DNA of 64,000 nucleotides from BRHc4a sp049323755 (GTDB lineage Bacteria > Bacillota > Desulfotomaculia > Desulfotomaculales > Desulfocucumaceae): the NCBI GenBank assembly GCA_049323755.1, contig JBMOPE010000006.1:248001-312000 (forward strand), in the 5' to 3' direction. Position numbers and translations under genes: made by a program. Below are positions 24,346-32,598 of this stretch, piece by piece. Under the pieces are notes generated by a model that was not told the origin of the DNA, made no database searches, and saw only the letters and a program-made list of their open reading frames with translations. The first letter of the stretch is position 1. Every line of letters starts with the position of its first letter.

Positions 24346-24972
24346 TCAATATTTTCTTAAAAGCCCCACGACCTTTCCAGCCAGCGTTACATTTCTTGAA
24401 ATAATGGGCTCATACGCACTGTTTTCAGGTTGTAATCTTATATACCCTTTTTCCCGGTAAAATCTTTTAACCGTGGCCTCCCCTTCTATTATAGCCACCA
24501 CAATATCTCCATTATTAGCAACTAACTGCTGCCGAACTACAACTCTATCGCCTTCATTTATACCAGCCTCTATCATGCTGTCACCCTTAACAGTCAAAGA
24601 GAATAGTTCCCCATCACCAAACAATGTCACCGGCAAAGATAAAGTATCTTCGTAAATCTCAGTTGCAAGTATAGGCTCGCCGGCAGCTACCTTACCTAAA
24701 ACAGGAACTTTCTTTATACTATTGTTTTCAGCATATACATCAAACTGATAACCGACTACTTCCATTGCTCTAGGCTTATCCGGATCAGTTCTTAAAATCC
24801 CTTTGTTCTCTAACTTTTTCACGTAACCATATGCTGTAGAACTAGATTTAAGCCCAACGGCCTCCCCAATTTCACGAACGGTTGGCGGATAACCCTTTTC
24901 TTTTATATGCCTAATAATAAAGCTCAGTATTTGCTGTTCTCTTGAGGTAAGGTCATCGTTAATAATTCTCAT
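24346..24972 (-). CDS. lexA: LexA SOS repressor
   Basis: A 208-residue LexA with winged-HTH N-terminal domain (Y-P-P-T-V-R-E-I-G-E-A-V-G, S-T-A-Y-G-Y-V-K-K-L), an Ala97-Gly98 self-cleavage site in K-V-A-A-G-E-P, and the catalytic pair Ser132 (G-D-S-M) and Lys169 (A-T-V-K-R). ATG 24970-24972 follows AAAGGAGAGG; longer in-frame starts have none. A LexA box lies 40 bp upstream. An element-borne LexA next to a LexA-like HTH could couple the element's behaviour to DNA damage. Whether the chromosome has another lexA cannot be seen. Confidence 0.95.
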   Translation of the reverse strand: MRIINDDLTSREQQILSFIIRHIKEKGYPPTVREIGEAVGLKSSSTAYGYVKKLENKGILRTDPDKPRAMEVVGYQFDVYAENNSIKKVPVLGKVAAGEPILATEIYEDTLSLPVTLFGDGELFSLTVKGDSMIEAGINEGDRVVVRQQLVANNGDIVVAIIEGEATVKRFYREKGYIRLQPENSAYEPIISRNVTLAGKVVGLLRKY

Positions 24973-25013
24973 ACAACCTCTCCTTTGAGATAATTTCCTC
25001 GGTGTATTATAGC

Positions 25014-25025
25014 AAACATATGTTC
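25014..25025 (-). promoter_or_regulatory. LexA (SOS) box upstream of lexA
   Basis: GAACATATGTTT on the minus strand, one base off the palindromic GAAC-N4-GTTC Gram-positive SOS box. Its position 41 bp before the lexA start implies autoregulation. Confidence 0.85.
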
Positions 25026-25142
25026 CATTGGTCAACAACAAAAAGACCTGTTACGTTCAATCCTTAAAAATAGACGAATAGACATATTGAAGGCTTCTAA
25101 AGCCCCTGGTATATATTGGCATTTGTCACTATATAGAGAACA

Positions 25143-25741
25143 CTAATTAAAACTAATTGCCTGCAATTTTAAAATGTTAATCTTAACACTTTTAAGTTCA
25201 GCGTTGAATTTAATTAGCCGTTCTTCTGCAATAATTTCATTCTGTAAATATTTCTTGATTTCATCATATAATTTATGCTCCCTTTTGGCAACTTTACTAA
25301 GCAAATCTGGGTTTTCCATATAATTATACTTTTCCGTATCAAAACTATAACGCAATGGGTGGTCAGATAATTCAATAATTATCTGACTTTTGATATATTT
25401 TACTATCGATAAATCATTGTTATTCTTTTGCTTTATCAAATTTATTAGCACTTCAATTGATGATGTTAGTTTATCTATATGTCTAGCAGTTGTCTGCTTA
25501 TCATTTGTAAATTCATATAACCAAATATTATAATTTCTTTGAATTTCTTCATTCCTAATTCTTTTTATCTCAATTTTTTAAGTGTTCTATCAATTAAAGC
25601 AACTGTAATTCCAACAGTAGCCAAATTGGATATTAAACCTATAAATATGGTTTGTGGAAGGCTACCTGTCTTGAAGATATCGACTGCTAAGAGCCAAGAA
25701 ACAATGATTCCCATGACAAGATAAAATACTATTTGTGCCAT
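25143..25741 (-). pseudogene. Membrane-anchored hypothetical gene interrupted by a frameshift in an A6 run
   Basis: The first frame (25741-25565) encodes 58 residues with a start MAQIVFYLVMG, two hydrophobic segments and the end A-L-I-D-R-T-L-K-K-L-R. A minus-one shift at the A6 run (plus-strand T6, 25574-25579) continues without stop as E-I-K-R-I-R-N-E-E-I-Q-R-N-Y-N-I-W-L and on to 25143. Together they look like one ordinary protein of about 195 residues: a membrane anchor and a helical cytoplasmic part. No good start for the second part exists. A real frameshift mutation, programmed slippage, or a sequencing error in the homopolymer are all possible. Confidence 0.6.
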
Positions 25742-26266
25742 ACATTCTACCTACTTTCACATCTGCCAAATATTTATAGCTTCAAACTATTCCTGGCCGC
25801 AGCGATACCATCAAGCCCGCCCCTGGGTTCTTCCGAAATGGGCGTGACGAAACTGTGTTAAAATAAAGGCATGGTACGGATTTTTCCGGACGGTACCCTT
25901 ATAGGGGTCACTGGATAATTCGGGGTAACCTTACAAGAAAATTTAGTTCCCGATAATGGGTATTATGTCTCCCTGCCGTTTTAAAGCAAAATTGACCATT
26001 TGAGGCGGTTTTAAAACTTTCTGCTATACGACTATTACGCAAACATATTATAAATAAGTAAAGCAAATATTTTGGAATTCCTTTATCTATAGGGAGTTCC
26101 CTATATTTTGACTATGGTACGTACCCCTGCATGGCCATCACCGGCGCCAGATACCGGACCGGGTATCTCAGCGAAATTTGACATCCTATTTACTCCAGCT
26201 ATCTTAATATTCCACATAGAATTGATCAAAGGGCACCGACAAAAAATAACGTAATTTCACATGGTC
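25742..26266. other. 525-bp gene-free region with several palindromes
   Basis: No convincing gene on either strand. Clear dyads are TATAGGGA / TCCCTATA (26088-26105), GATACC / GGTATC (26150-26167) and GGTACGTACC near 26116-26125, plus repeated GGTAC motifs near 25873 and 25892. The number of dyads suggests a regulatory or replication-related segment, but nothing identifies it. Confidence 0.45.
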
Positions 26267-26596
26267 TTACTTTTTAATAATTCGGTTTTTTTTCACTTCT
26301 ATAACCTTTGGTGTTTCAAACAAATAAGGTAAAGCGTTACGGAGAACTCTTTTGAGGTCTTCCCAATCAACATGTTTTCCATCCTGAAATTCTTCAATTG
26401 AAATTAATGAATAAATACAAGCATGTTCCTGGGCCTGCCCCATATTATAGCTGCCAGTAATAGATAAGTTAATGCAATTGGTCATTGGATCATGGTTACA
26501 GTGTTTTTTCATCTCACACCAGTTGTCACAGTCTTCCTTACTACAAGACGCACATTCACACCTGAAGCATTTATCCATTTCTAACTTTTGAACCAT
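26267..26596 (-). CDS. Cys-rich hypothetical protein
   Basis: A 109-residue protein with a dense N-terminal Cys cluster (K-C-F-R-C-E-C-A-S-C, then D-C-D-N-W-C and H-C), plus T-N-C-I and H-A-C-I, likely to bind zinc or an iron-sulfur cluster. The C-terminal half is plain and ends in lysines. ATG 26594-26596 is 8 nt after AAGGTGG. Family not recognised. It is the third short Cys-rich protein on the element. Confidence 0.65.
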   Translation of the reverse strand: MVQKLEMDKCFRCECASCSKEDCDNWCEMKKHCNHDPMTNCINLSITGSYNMGQAQEHACIYSLISIEEFQDGKHVDWEDLKRVLRNALPYLFETPKVIEVKKNRIIKK

Positions 26597-26629
26597 ATTC
26601 AATACCACCTTAAATCTTTATTTTGTGCA

Positions 26630-26898
26630 CTAATTAATGGATTCAATTTCGTCTAATGCTTCAATTTTTTCAATTACAGCATTACTGCAATCAGAAAGCC
26701 ATTTCCAATCTCTAATCTTGTCTTGGGCTTCTATTATGTCTTGCGCCGCAACCTTTATAAATTTTCCATATTCCACGTTTCTATCTGGGATTTTTCGGTC
26801 CACCTAATAAAAACCAGGAAAGCCTTACCCTGTTTCTTGCCGTTCTCTGAGGCGGCTTTTGCATGTAGCCCTCCTGATAAAGCTCCCTCTAAATCCAT
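26630..26898 (-). pseudogene. Small hypothetical gene broken by a frameshift
   Basis: An ATG at 26896-26898 with AGGAG 7 nt upstream opens a 47-residue frame (M-D-L-E-G-A-L-S-G-G-L-H-A-K-A-A-S-E-N-G) ending at 26755. A shifted frame over the distal half continues as R-K-I-P-D-R-N-V-E-Y-G-K-F-I-K-V-A and stops at 26630. Both halves look like coding sequence while neither makes a full protein, so I read one gene with a frameshift near 26800. Function unknown. Confidence 0.5.
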
Positions 26899-27029
26899 CT
26901 TGACACTCCTTTCTTACTGCACAACATTACTCAGTGGGCGAAATTAATTTTATTCATAAAATCTAGTCCACTCAAAATCCCATATTAACCAATCTTTTTA
27001 AATGATTTATCAATTAAAGCCACTGTAAT

Positions 27030-28106
27030 TCATTTCTTACTGAAATATAGAGGTTCAATAGGAACTTTTCTCAGATTTGTGTTTAACCATGTTTTAAAAG
27101 TAGAATATGGCTTAGTTATAGCATTTTCCTTTGGAATGTCAAATCCCGTCATACTAAGAAGACTCTTGGGGGTGCTCTGGTTTTCTATTGGTTCTGATTT
27201 ATCTACATAGGTATGCAGCCATAGTTGCCTTCCTGAAACATCCTGTATGATGATATTATATATAATTTCGCCGTATAAGCCAGGAACAACATATCCATGT
27301 TTTTTTGCTAAATCATACGAAGGGAATATTGTAAATTCAGTTGGATTAGGTAAAAATGCCATATATCTTTCCAGGATTTTTAAAGGATCAGTCCTAAACG
27401 TATGGCTGGTCTGAATCAAAATTAACCTATTTTCAAAAAAATAGAGATGCGCATTATTGGAGCCGTAATCAGTCCTAAAATCAAAAGGACTATTTCTTGT
27501 GTAAATTTCAAAGTTATTGTTTTCGTCCTTAATAAACTTAACTATTCTATATTTGAAAACATTATCAGTATGCTTTTCATCAAATCCCAATTGCTTTAAT
27601 ATATATTCACTACCATGAGGCCCTTCTCCGCCATAACCGCAATTGCACCCGCCCAACCACATCTCCTTTCCTGTGGTGTCTTTAAGTATCAAACCCGGAG
27701 TTTCTACATGATGCAAGTTTCCATATCTTGAACTACTAGATGGCAAAAAGAAATTATCCAATGCTGCATCTATTTCGTCAAAATAAACATATATTGCACA
27801 TATATCACCCATAAGACTCCTATTATTCTCAAAGAACTCTTTACTTTTTCGAGTTGATCCGGATTCGTCATAAAGAAAGGGGGGTGAAATACTGGGCTTT
27901 AGAAAAATTTTTCCTTTTTTTCTCAGATAGCCCTCAACGTCAGCTAAGAAAAACAAAGATACTTGTGATGTCTGTTTTACAGGTTTTAATTCTCCTGTTT
28001 TTACAAGGGCGTTAACACGTTGTCGGCTAACTTCTAGTCTTTCAGCAACTTCCGATGAGGTTAAAATATTATATTTGCAAAATGCTCTCAGATTTTCTAT
28101 AGTCAT
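27030..28106 (-). CDS. Hypothetical protein with N-terminal HTH
   Basis: A 358-residue protein. Residues 1-60 form an excisionase/MerR-like HTH (L-T-S-S-E-V-A-E-R-L-E-V-S-R-Q-R-V-N-A-L). The remainder is not recognised but contains a striking Gly/Cys motif W-L-G-G-C-N-C-G-Y-G-G-E-G-P-H-G-S near residue 150 that looks like an active or binding site. Several N-terminal and central segments are aromatic-rich. ATG at 28104-28106 follows GGAGG at 6 nt. It stands alone downstream of the initiator gene on the same strand. Confidence 0.7.
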   Translation of the reverse strand: MTIENLRAFCKYNILTSSEVAERLEVSRQRVNALVKTGELKPVKQTSQVSLFFLADVEGYLRKKGKIFLKPSISPPFLYDESGSTRKSKEFFENNRSLMGDICAIYVYFDEIDAALDNFFLPSSSSRYGNLHHVETPGLILKDTTGKEMWLGGCNCGYGGEGPHGSEYILKQLGFDEKHTDNVFKYRIVKFIKDENNNFEIYTRNSPFDFRTDYGSNNAHLYFFENRLILIQTSHTFRTDPLKILERYMAFLPNPTEFTIFPSYDLAKKHGYVVPGLYGEIIYNIIIQDVSGRQLWLHTYVDKSEPIENQSTPKSLLSMTGFDIPKENAITKPYSTFKTWLNTNLRKVPIEPLYFSKK

Positions 28107-28184
28107 ACGACACCTCCATAATAACATATTACAAGTATTTATTTACAGGTGTCAATATTTTAATTATGTATGACTAAAAAGCTC

Positions 28185-29312
28185 TCAAGTATAGATCTTT
28201 TTAAATAATTCTCTCCTTCGCTTTAATTCTCCATCATCTCTGGATGCTAACTCCCTGGTTTTATCCTCATCAACTATTGTTTTACATATGCTCTCTAAAA
28301 GGCCTATGAAACTGCTCTTAACCTTTCCCTGTAATTCCAGATCGTTAGCCCTTTTTAAGGCCCTCTGCATTTGCTCTGATGATACGCCTGTGCGGATTTT
28401 AATATCATGAATAATTTCTTCAGGTGTTTTTCCCACGTATTTCTGACAATGAGCCTTTTCGGACTCAGTGCAATCCATCAATCCATCTCTTTCTAATTTC
28501 TCAATATCATCATCCGGATAGATAGATAGATTTATATTTAGATCACAGTTATTATTTGGATATAGATTAGGGTTCAAATTTTGAGTAACCCCTACCTCAG
28601 AATTTAAGCAACCCCCTTGTTCAGAAATTGAAGGGGGTTGCTCAGAATTTGAGTAACCCCCTTGTTCAATCTTTGAAGTACCCCCATGTGCAGAATTTGA
28701 GCGACCCCCCTTATTCAAGTTTTGAGGTACCCCCTTATTGTAACAATGGTTTTGAGATGTTTCCTGTGCGTTATAAACTTTTTCCGTTTTCTGATCCACT
28801 AAATTTGCCGGTTTTTTGATTCTTTGTAAATATTCTTTATGTGCCTGTTGAAGATGAACCGGTAAATCAACAAGAAAATCTTCAGGAATTAAATGAATAT
28901 CTTTACGGATTTTAATTAAACTTGAAAAATGCTGCTTTGTATTTATATCTTTTACAGTGAATCGGGCCACAAATCCGTATTTTTCCAAGGTTTTAAGCCT
29001 GGCCCGGACTGTATTGGGGCTCATATCAAAATCCAAAGCAATCCTGCCGGCACTGGGGAAACAAAAATCCTTATCCTCGCCATATACATACCAGTCAATC
29101 AATTTAAGATAGAACAATGCTACCTCATCACCCAAAAGGACAGACCAAAAACTAAGGAAATAATGGCTTACAAACATACCATGGCTGGAAGGAAACTGTA
29201 TTTCAGCCGGGTTAAAGAAAAACTCTTCCACTTCTTGCAAAGTCATAACCCTATTTTTACTATCGAAAAACCGAACAGAAGGTTGAGATATCATTTCAAA
29301 CCAGTTACTCAT
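28185..29312 (-). CDS. Replication-initiator-like HTH protein with internal repeats
   Basis: A 375-residue protein. The N-terminal half resembles helix-turn-helix initiators of phages and plasmids, with a winged helix at about residues 60-125 (F-P-S-A-G-R-I-A-L-D-F-D-M-S, T-V-R-A-R-L-K-T-L-E-K-Y-G). The C-terminal helical region contains T-P-E-E-I-I-H-D-I-K and R-A-L-K-R-A-N-D-L. The middle is a low-complexity Gly/Asn/Ser/Gln linker made of eight-residue units such as G-G-Y-S-N-S-E-Q, encoded by 24-bp DNA repeats with a strong dyad. Placing origin repeats inside the initiator gene is known for such replicons. ATG follows AGGGGAGG. Upstream lies the operator shared with topB. Confidence 0.75.
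   Translation of the reverse strand: MSNWFEMISQPSVRFFDSKNRVMTLQEVEEFFFNPAEIQFPSSHGMFVSHYFLSFWSVLLGDEVALFYLKLIDWYVYGEDKDFCFPSAGRIALDFDMSPNTVRARLKTLEKYGFVARFTVKDINTKQHFSSLIKIRKDIHLIPEDFLVDLPVHLQQAHKEYLQRIKKPANLVDQKTEKVYNAQETSQNHCYNKGVPQNLNKGGRSNSAHGGTSKIEQGGYSNSEQPPSISEQGGCLNSEVGVTQNLNPNLYPNNNCDLNINLSIYPDDDIEKLERDGLMDCTESEKAHCQKYVGKTPEEIIHDIKIRTGVSSEQMQRALKRANDLELQGKVKSSFIGLLESICKTIVDEDKTRELASRDDGELKRRRELFKKIYT
28573..28737. repeat. Seven 24-bp iteron-like repeats and a 14-bp dyad inside the initiator gene
   Basis: Units of consensus TCAGAATTTGAGTAACCCCC begin at 28573, 28597, 28621 (21 bp, partly inverted), 28642, 28666, 28690 and 28714. The third and fourth units form a hairpin at 28631-28663 (AAGGGGGTT...AACCCCCTT around CTCA-GAATT-TGAG). 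They look like initiator binding sites or a replication origin. Confidence 0.7.
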
Positions 29313-29348
29313 ACTAGGTACCTCCCCTTAGTTGAATAATATAATTCG

Positions 29349-29370
29349 AAAGTTTACGCACGTAAACTTT
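29349..29370. promoter_or_regulatory. 22-bp palindromic operator upstream of the initiator gene
   Basis: AAAGTTTACG-CA-CGTAAACTTT, a perfect dyad 36 bp before the initiator start codon. The 16-bp core GTTTACGCACGTAAAC recurs exactly upstream of topB (36743-36758). Confidence 0.85.
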
Positions 29371-29378
29371 TGTATCTT

Positions 29379-29405
29379 AAAAAATAAAAACTCCCTTTTG
29401 GGGAG
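29379..29405 (-). terminator. Terminator of the amidotransferase/DUF4417 operon
   Basis: On the minus strand CTCCC-CAAAA-GGGAG is followed by TTTTTATTTTTT. It lies 47 bp downstream of the DUF4417-like gene. Confidence 0.85.
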
Positions 29406-29451
29406 CTTGAAATTAGCTATATATAATACCTATAGCTGTTATTTTTAAATC

Positions 29452-30471
29452 TTATTCAACCTTTAAATTCTCACGCAATAACCTTATATTTTCAAAAAAC
29501 CAAGCGTCATAATCCTTGTCTCCTAAAGCTTTCTGCCGATCAATAAGCCGCCCCTTCCTGGACAATAAAAATGGCTGCGTAGTTAAAAAAACCACTCTCT
29601 GAGGGATTCTGCTTTTAATAGCCTTCATTTTTTCAACAGAACCGGCCCCAACAATAATAATAACTGTTTCCAAGGATAATTTACTACTCAGGTGCTGTAT
29701 ACCTTTCAAATACACCCTCCAATAGTTCCCTGCGTTTTGACGAACAGTTTGAATACTGGTACTGATAACAGGAATGTTGTATGTGTTAATATATTTCGCC
29801 CACCTATTCAAATCCTTATAAGTAGCCCATGACACATCCGGAATAGCCCTGATACCTAAATGTAGCATTTCCGAATAAACCAGGGCACTGCGTTTAATAT
29901 TGATTAAATGTTCAAATCGTGGACTATCTTCGTAAAGACTAAAATTCGGCGCAATTACTAAATCAAACTCCCGAAGGGATGGATATATTTCTCGCCGAGT
30001 CCGCCAGAATGCCTCCAACGGTGGATCCGGAATGTACATGTGCATGACCATACTGGTATCAAGGTGAATCCTGGCAAATTCACGAATACTTCCGTTTTTA
30101 CGCCTCAATCCACCAGTCTTGAAATTTCGACTGATTACCATACGGGCTGCATTTATTGCCACCCAAGGAAGAGAGCCCGGAGTTGGTTCAGTTGAAAACC
30201 TGGCAGCAACTGCCGGCAGCAAATCTGGAGTATCACCGGGCCAAGGTGTTGGTGGTTTATTCAATGCTGGGAAACCAGGTCCTCCTATAGCATTTAAAAC
30301 ATTATGTACTCCCGGCCTGTTTCGGCAGAGATAACCACATTTAGTACAATTATTCCTACATATACCAGGGGCAGAACAACCATTATTGCACCCATAGCAT
30401 AGATCTTTTAAATAAAAATGGCAGGGTGTACATTCCCTGCCACAATGGGAGAACAATTGTTGCTCAATCAT
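29452..30471 (-). CDS. DUF4417-like protein with N-terminal Cys cluster
   Basis: A 339-residue protein. The first 55 residues hold about twelve cysteines (C-G-R-E-C-T-P-C, L-C-Y-G-C-N-N-G-C, C-R-N-N-C-T-K-C-G-Y-L-C), enough for Fe-S clusters or several zincs. The C-terminal part resembles DUF4417 (V-I-A-P-N-F-S-L-Y, G-I-R-A-I-P-D-V-S-W, V-I-S-T-S-I-Q). DUF4417 proteins occur on phages and plasmids and have no proven function. GGTGG precedes the ATG by 8 nt. It is the last gene of the operon that starts at 32578 with the small autoregulator. Confidence 0.75.
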   Translation of the reverse strand: MIEQQLFSHCGRECTPCHFYLKDLCYGCNNGCSAPGICRNNCTKCGYLCRNRPGVHNVLNAIGGPGFPALNKPPTPWPGDTPDLLPAVAARFSTEPTPGSLPWVAINAARMVISRNFKTGGLRRKNGSIREFARIHLDTSMVMHMYIPDPPLEAFWRTRREIYPSLREFDLVIAPNFSLYEDSPRFEHLINIKRSALVYSEMLHLGIRAIPDVSWATYKDLNRWAKYINTYNIPVISTSIQTVRQNAGNYWRVYLKGIQHLSSKLSLETVIIIVGAGSVEKMKAIKSRIPQRVVFLTTQPFLLSRKGRLIDRQKALGDKDYDAWFFENIRLLRENLKVE

Positions 30472-30474
30472 TGT

Positions 30475-31182
30475 TTATACCACCTTCCCTTTGAGTTGAC
30501 TATATATGTCGGTGCGATAAACGAATTCACCATCCTTGAAAACATGAACTCTATCCTCATCTAACGGCTTCCATCCCTTCTGCCTGGTCAAGGGCTGGGT
30601 GCAAAACATTACTCCATGACTGTTTATTATCCAATAAAGACTACCCTTTAGATTAGTATGAACGAACATATATTCACCATCGGTAAGGAGAATATTAAGT
30701 TTACCATAAATCCCGGTTTCTAAAGCTTTATATGCCAAAAAATGAGCAATAATATAGGGGTCATTTTCATCGTTATTCTGTAACCAACTTATTAAGCGTT
30801 GAAAAAAAGCCTCAGAATCAGTCTGTCCCAGTTGGTCAAAGGCCATGTTATATCCGGATAGGTGACCATTATGTACCATAGCCCAGTCGCGGCCTCCTGC
30901 TCGAGCAAAGAAGGGATGAGTATTAACGAGTGCAGGTTCTCCCCGGGTGGCTAAACGTATATGGCCAATCATCACCGGGGCAGGCAATGACACTATTCCC
31001 AAAGCTGCAGCTAAAGGAGACCTATCAGCCCGATCCGGCTGTTTAATCACGGCCAGGCCATAAATATCACCATAAGCAACTCCCCAGCCGTCCGGGTTCC
31101 CAGCAGCTCTTAAACGAAATTTATCCCAGGTTTTGTTCCATGAATAAGGTTTTGAATAAGAAATACCAATGATTTGGCACAT
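30475..31182 (-). CDS. Class II glutamine amidotransferase-like protein (Ntn hydrolase)
   Basis: A 235-residue GATase-II domain alone. The second ATG is the true start, because it gives Met-Cys-Gln-Ile-Ile-Gly with the catalytic Cys at position 2 and has GGGGGG 8 nt upstream. Family residues include N-P-D-G-W-G-V-A-Y, H-I-R-L-A-T-R-G and V-H-N-G-H-L. The domain releases ammonia from glutamine, or cleaves a gamma-glutamyl amide. No synthetase domain is fused. A GGCT-like gene and an amidoligase gene are close by, so it may build or cut gamma-glutamyl-type bonds with them. This partnership is inference. Confidence 0.88.
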   Translation of the reverse strand: MCQIIGISYSKPYSWNKTWDKFRLRAAGNPDGWGVAYGDIYGLAVIKQPDRADRSPLAAALGIVSLPAPVMIGHIRLATRGEPALVNTHPFFARAGGRDWAMVHNGHLSGYNMAFDQLGQTDSEAFFQRLISWLQNNDENDPYIIAHFLAYKALETGIYGKLNILLTDGEYMFVHTNLKGSLYWIINSHGVMFCTQPLTRQKGWKPLDEDRVHVFKDGEFVYRTDIYSQLKGKVV

Positions 31183-31219
31183 ACGCATTGCCCCCCTTCA
31201 CCAGTTATTTTGTCTATAT

Positions 31220-31918
31220 TTAATCCCACCAACGAGAACAATCAACAAGGCCATCTAAACGCTTTATCCCCTTAAGCTGCCATTCTGCCCGGGCCACCGG
31301 CACCGTGTTATCGATTCCAATATACCTGGACTTTATTGCGGCAGCCGTTTTTAGAGTTTTAAATGGCGAAAAAGCAGGACATTGTGTACCACTTTCTAAA
31401 GTACACTTACTTTCATAAACGCTACATTTACCTTCCTTTAGGTACTGACATAACCCACAGTTTTGGGCAGTCAAATCCTCCCAAGGAGGTCCATACCGAA
31501 TGATATAACTGTCAGGGTGCTCACCTACCTGTATAACACCAGCTTCGAGGAGAGAAATAATGAAAGCTCTTTCCGGATGAGCCCATATTACTAACGGCTC
31601 TTTTTTCTGCCACTGTATTTCACCTATCTCACCCACTTCATCAGGTGGACATAAACGGTTATTTGCCAATAAACAAGTATGATCCCTTACGATGGCCGGT
31701 ATCCCTTGTGCTCCCAAAATGGCTGCTATTTGGCGTGCTGAATCTACTCTAATGCTCCAGGCCGCGTCAGCAGTGCGCACATCCATATATTCTTTCCCTA
31801 CAACTGCGGCCACCAGTCCAGGGAGACAATCGGTTTCAAAAATATTTTCCCCAACCTTTATCACCAAGGGTAAGGTTGGGGGAGCTTTTTGATAAGGACT
31901 TATTAATTTAAGTTGCAA
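31220..31918 (-). CDS. Hypothetical protein with C-terminal Cys cluster, TTG start
   Basis: A 232-residue protein with no recognised family. The N-terminal half is beta-rich (P-L-V-I-K-V-G-E-N-I-F-E-T-D). The C-terminal part carries N-C-G-L-C-Q-Y-L-K-E-G-K-C, then S-K-C-T-L-E-S and T-Q-C-P-A-F, a likely metal site. The TTG start has GGGG 8 nt upstream and overlaps the GGCT-like gene by 16 bp. Its position between GGCT-like and GATase-II genes suggests a part in the same pathway. Confidence 0.65.
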   Translation of the reverse strand: MQLKLISPYQKAPPTLPLVIKVGENIFETDCLPGLVAAVVGKEYMDVRTADAAWSIRVDSARQIAAILGAQGIPAIVRDHTCLLANNRLCPPDEVGEIGEIQWQKKEPLVIWAHPERAFIISLLEAGVIQVGEHPDSYIIRYGPPWEDLTAQNCGLCQYLKEGKCSVYESKCTLESGTQCPAFSPFKTLKTAAAIKSRYIGIDNTVPVARAEWQLKGIKRLDGLVDCSRWWD

Positions 31919-32310
31919 ACTAATTTCCCCTTTCCCCAGGGTTGAAGCTCTTTCGGCACCTTACAACCTTTCACCCGTCTCATCCATATATATACCCATG
32001 CAGTAACACATTGTTTCCCTTCAAGAATTACAGGGAACTTTTCCCGCTTATATAAAAATCCGTTAGACTCAAGCCTGTCAAGGGCGGTCATCGTTTTAAA
32101 ATTTACTTCATATACCTCTCCGAGCAACGTGCAACGTTTTTCCCGAACAGCTCCGGGGAAACATGAAGTAACATCATATAAAGCCAACCCATGAACCTCG
32201 CCATTCCCGAGAAAACGAGAGTTATGTAGATAAAAATGGTTTCCGTGACCACTCATCAGAGTGCCATAAACAAATACATAATCACGGCCTCTATTCCGAT
32301 CATGACCCAT
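31903..32310 (-). CDS. Gamma-glutamylcyclotransferase (GGCT/AIG2)-like protein
   Basis: A 135-residue protein with the fold's signature V-F-V-Y-G-T-L-M-S-G (residues 13-21) and a likely catalytic Glu in L-D-R-L-E-S-N-G-F-L-Y (Glu81). GGCT enzymes cleave gamma-glutamyl amides to pyroglutamate and the free amine. ATG at 32308-32310 follows GGGGGG by 8 nt. The gene overlaps both its upstream (small autoregulator) and downstream neighbours. It belongs to the amidoligase/GATase-II neighbourhood. Confidence 0.88.
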   Translation of the reverse strand: MGHDRNRGRDYVFVYGTLMSGHGNHFYLHNSRFLGNGEVHGLALYDVTSCFPGAVREKRCTLLGEVYEVNFKTMTALDRLESNGFLYKREKFPVILEGKQCVTAWVYIWMRRVKGCKVPKELQPWGKGKLVCNLN

Positions 32311-32578
32311 TAAAGCATCCCCCCTTAGCGGGCTCATTTTCTTTTGCTCTGATACCAAGAGTTTTAAGAACATCGCTTAATTTTATTTCGGTCGGTAACT
32401 TTTGCATAGGGAAATCTATTCCATCATTTATTTCCGCTGAAAAGGTCTCCTTTGCGAGTAGCTTGAATGCTGCCAAAGTAGCCTTCTCCCTTGTTTCGCC
32501 ACGAGAATTTGCTATTATTGACAATGCAGATATTTCCTCATCGTTGAGTCGTACAAAAAAACCCTTTTTAGCTGCCAT
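32300..32578 (-). CDS. Small protein, possible ribbon-helix-helix-type autoregulator
   Basis: A 92-residue protein starting MAAKKGFFVRLNDEEI, a beta strand followed by helices as in ribbon-helix-helix or antitoxin-like DNA-binding proteins. The rest is helical and acidic. It is the first gene of a five-gene operon. Its promoter contains a 27-bp perfect palindrome next to the -10, so it probably represses itself. The DNA-binding assignment is tentative. Confidence 0.65.
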   Translation of the reverse strand: MAAKKGFFVRLNDEEISALSIIANSRGETREKATLAAFKLLAKETFSAEINDGIDFPMQKLPTEIKLSDVLKTLGIRAKENEPAKGGCFNGS

Positions 32579-32598
32579 TATATAATGCCCCTTTTATA

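Noticed and set aside
28573..28737. CRISPR-like array
   Set aside because: Units are contiguous without spacers, degenerate and in frame with the protein. They are iteron-like repeats, not a CRISPR array.
29349..29370. Palindrome as a Rho-independent terminator
   Set aside because: The 2-nt centre is too tight for an RNA hairpin loop, and an identical core recurs upstream of topB, so an operator is more likely.
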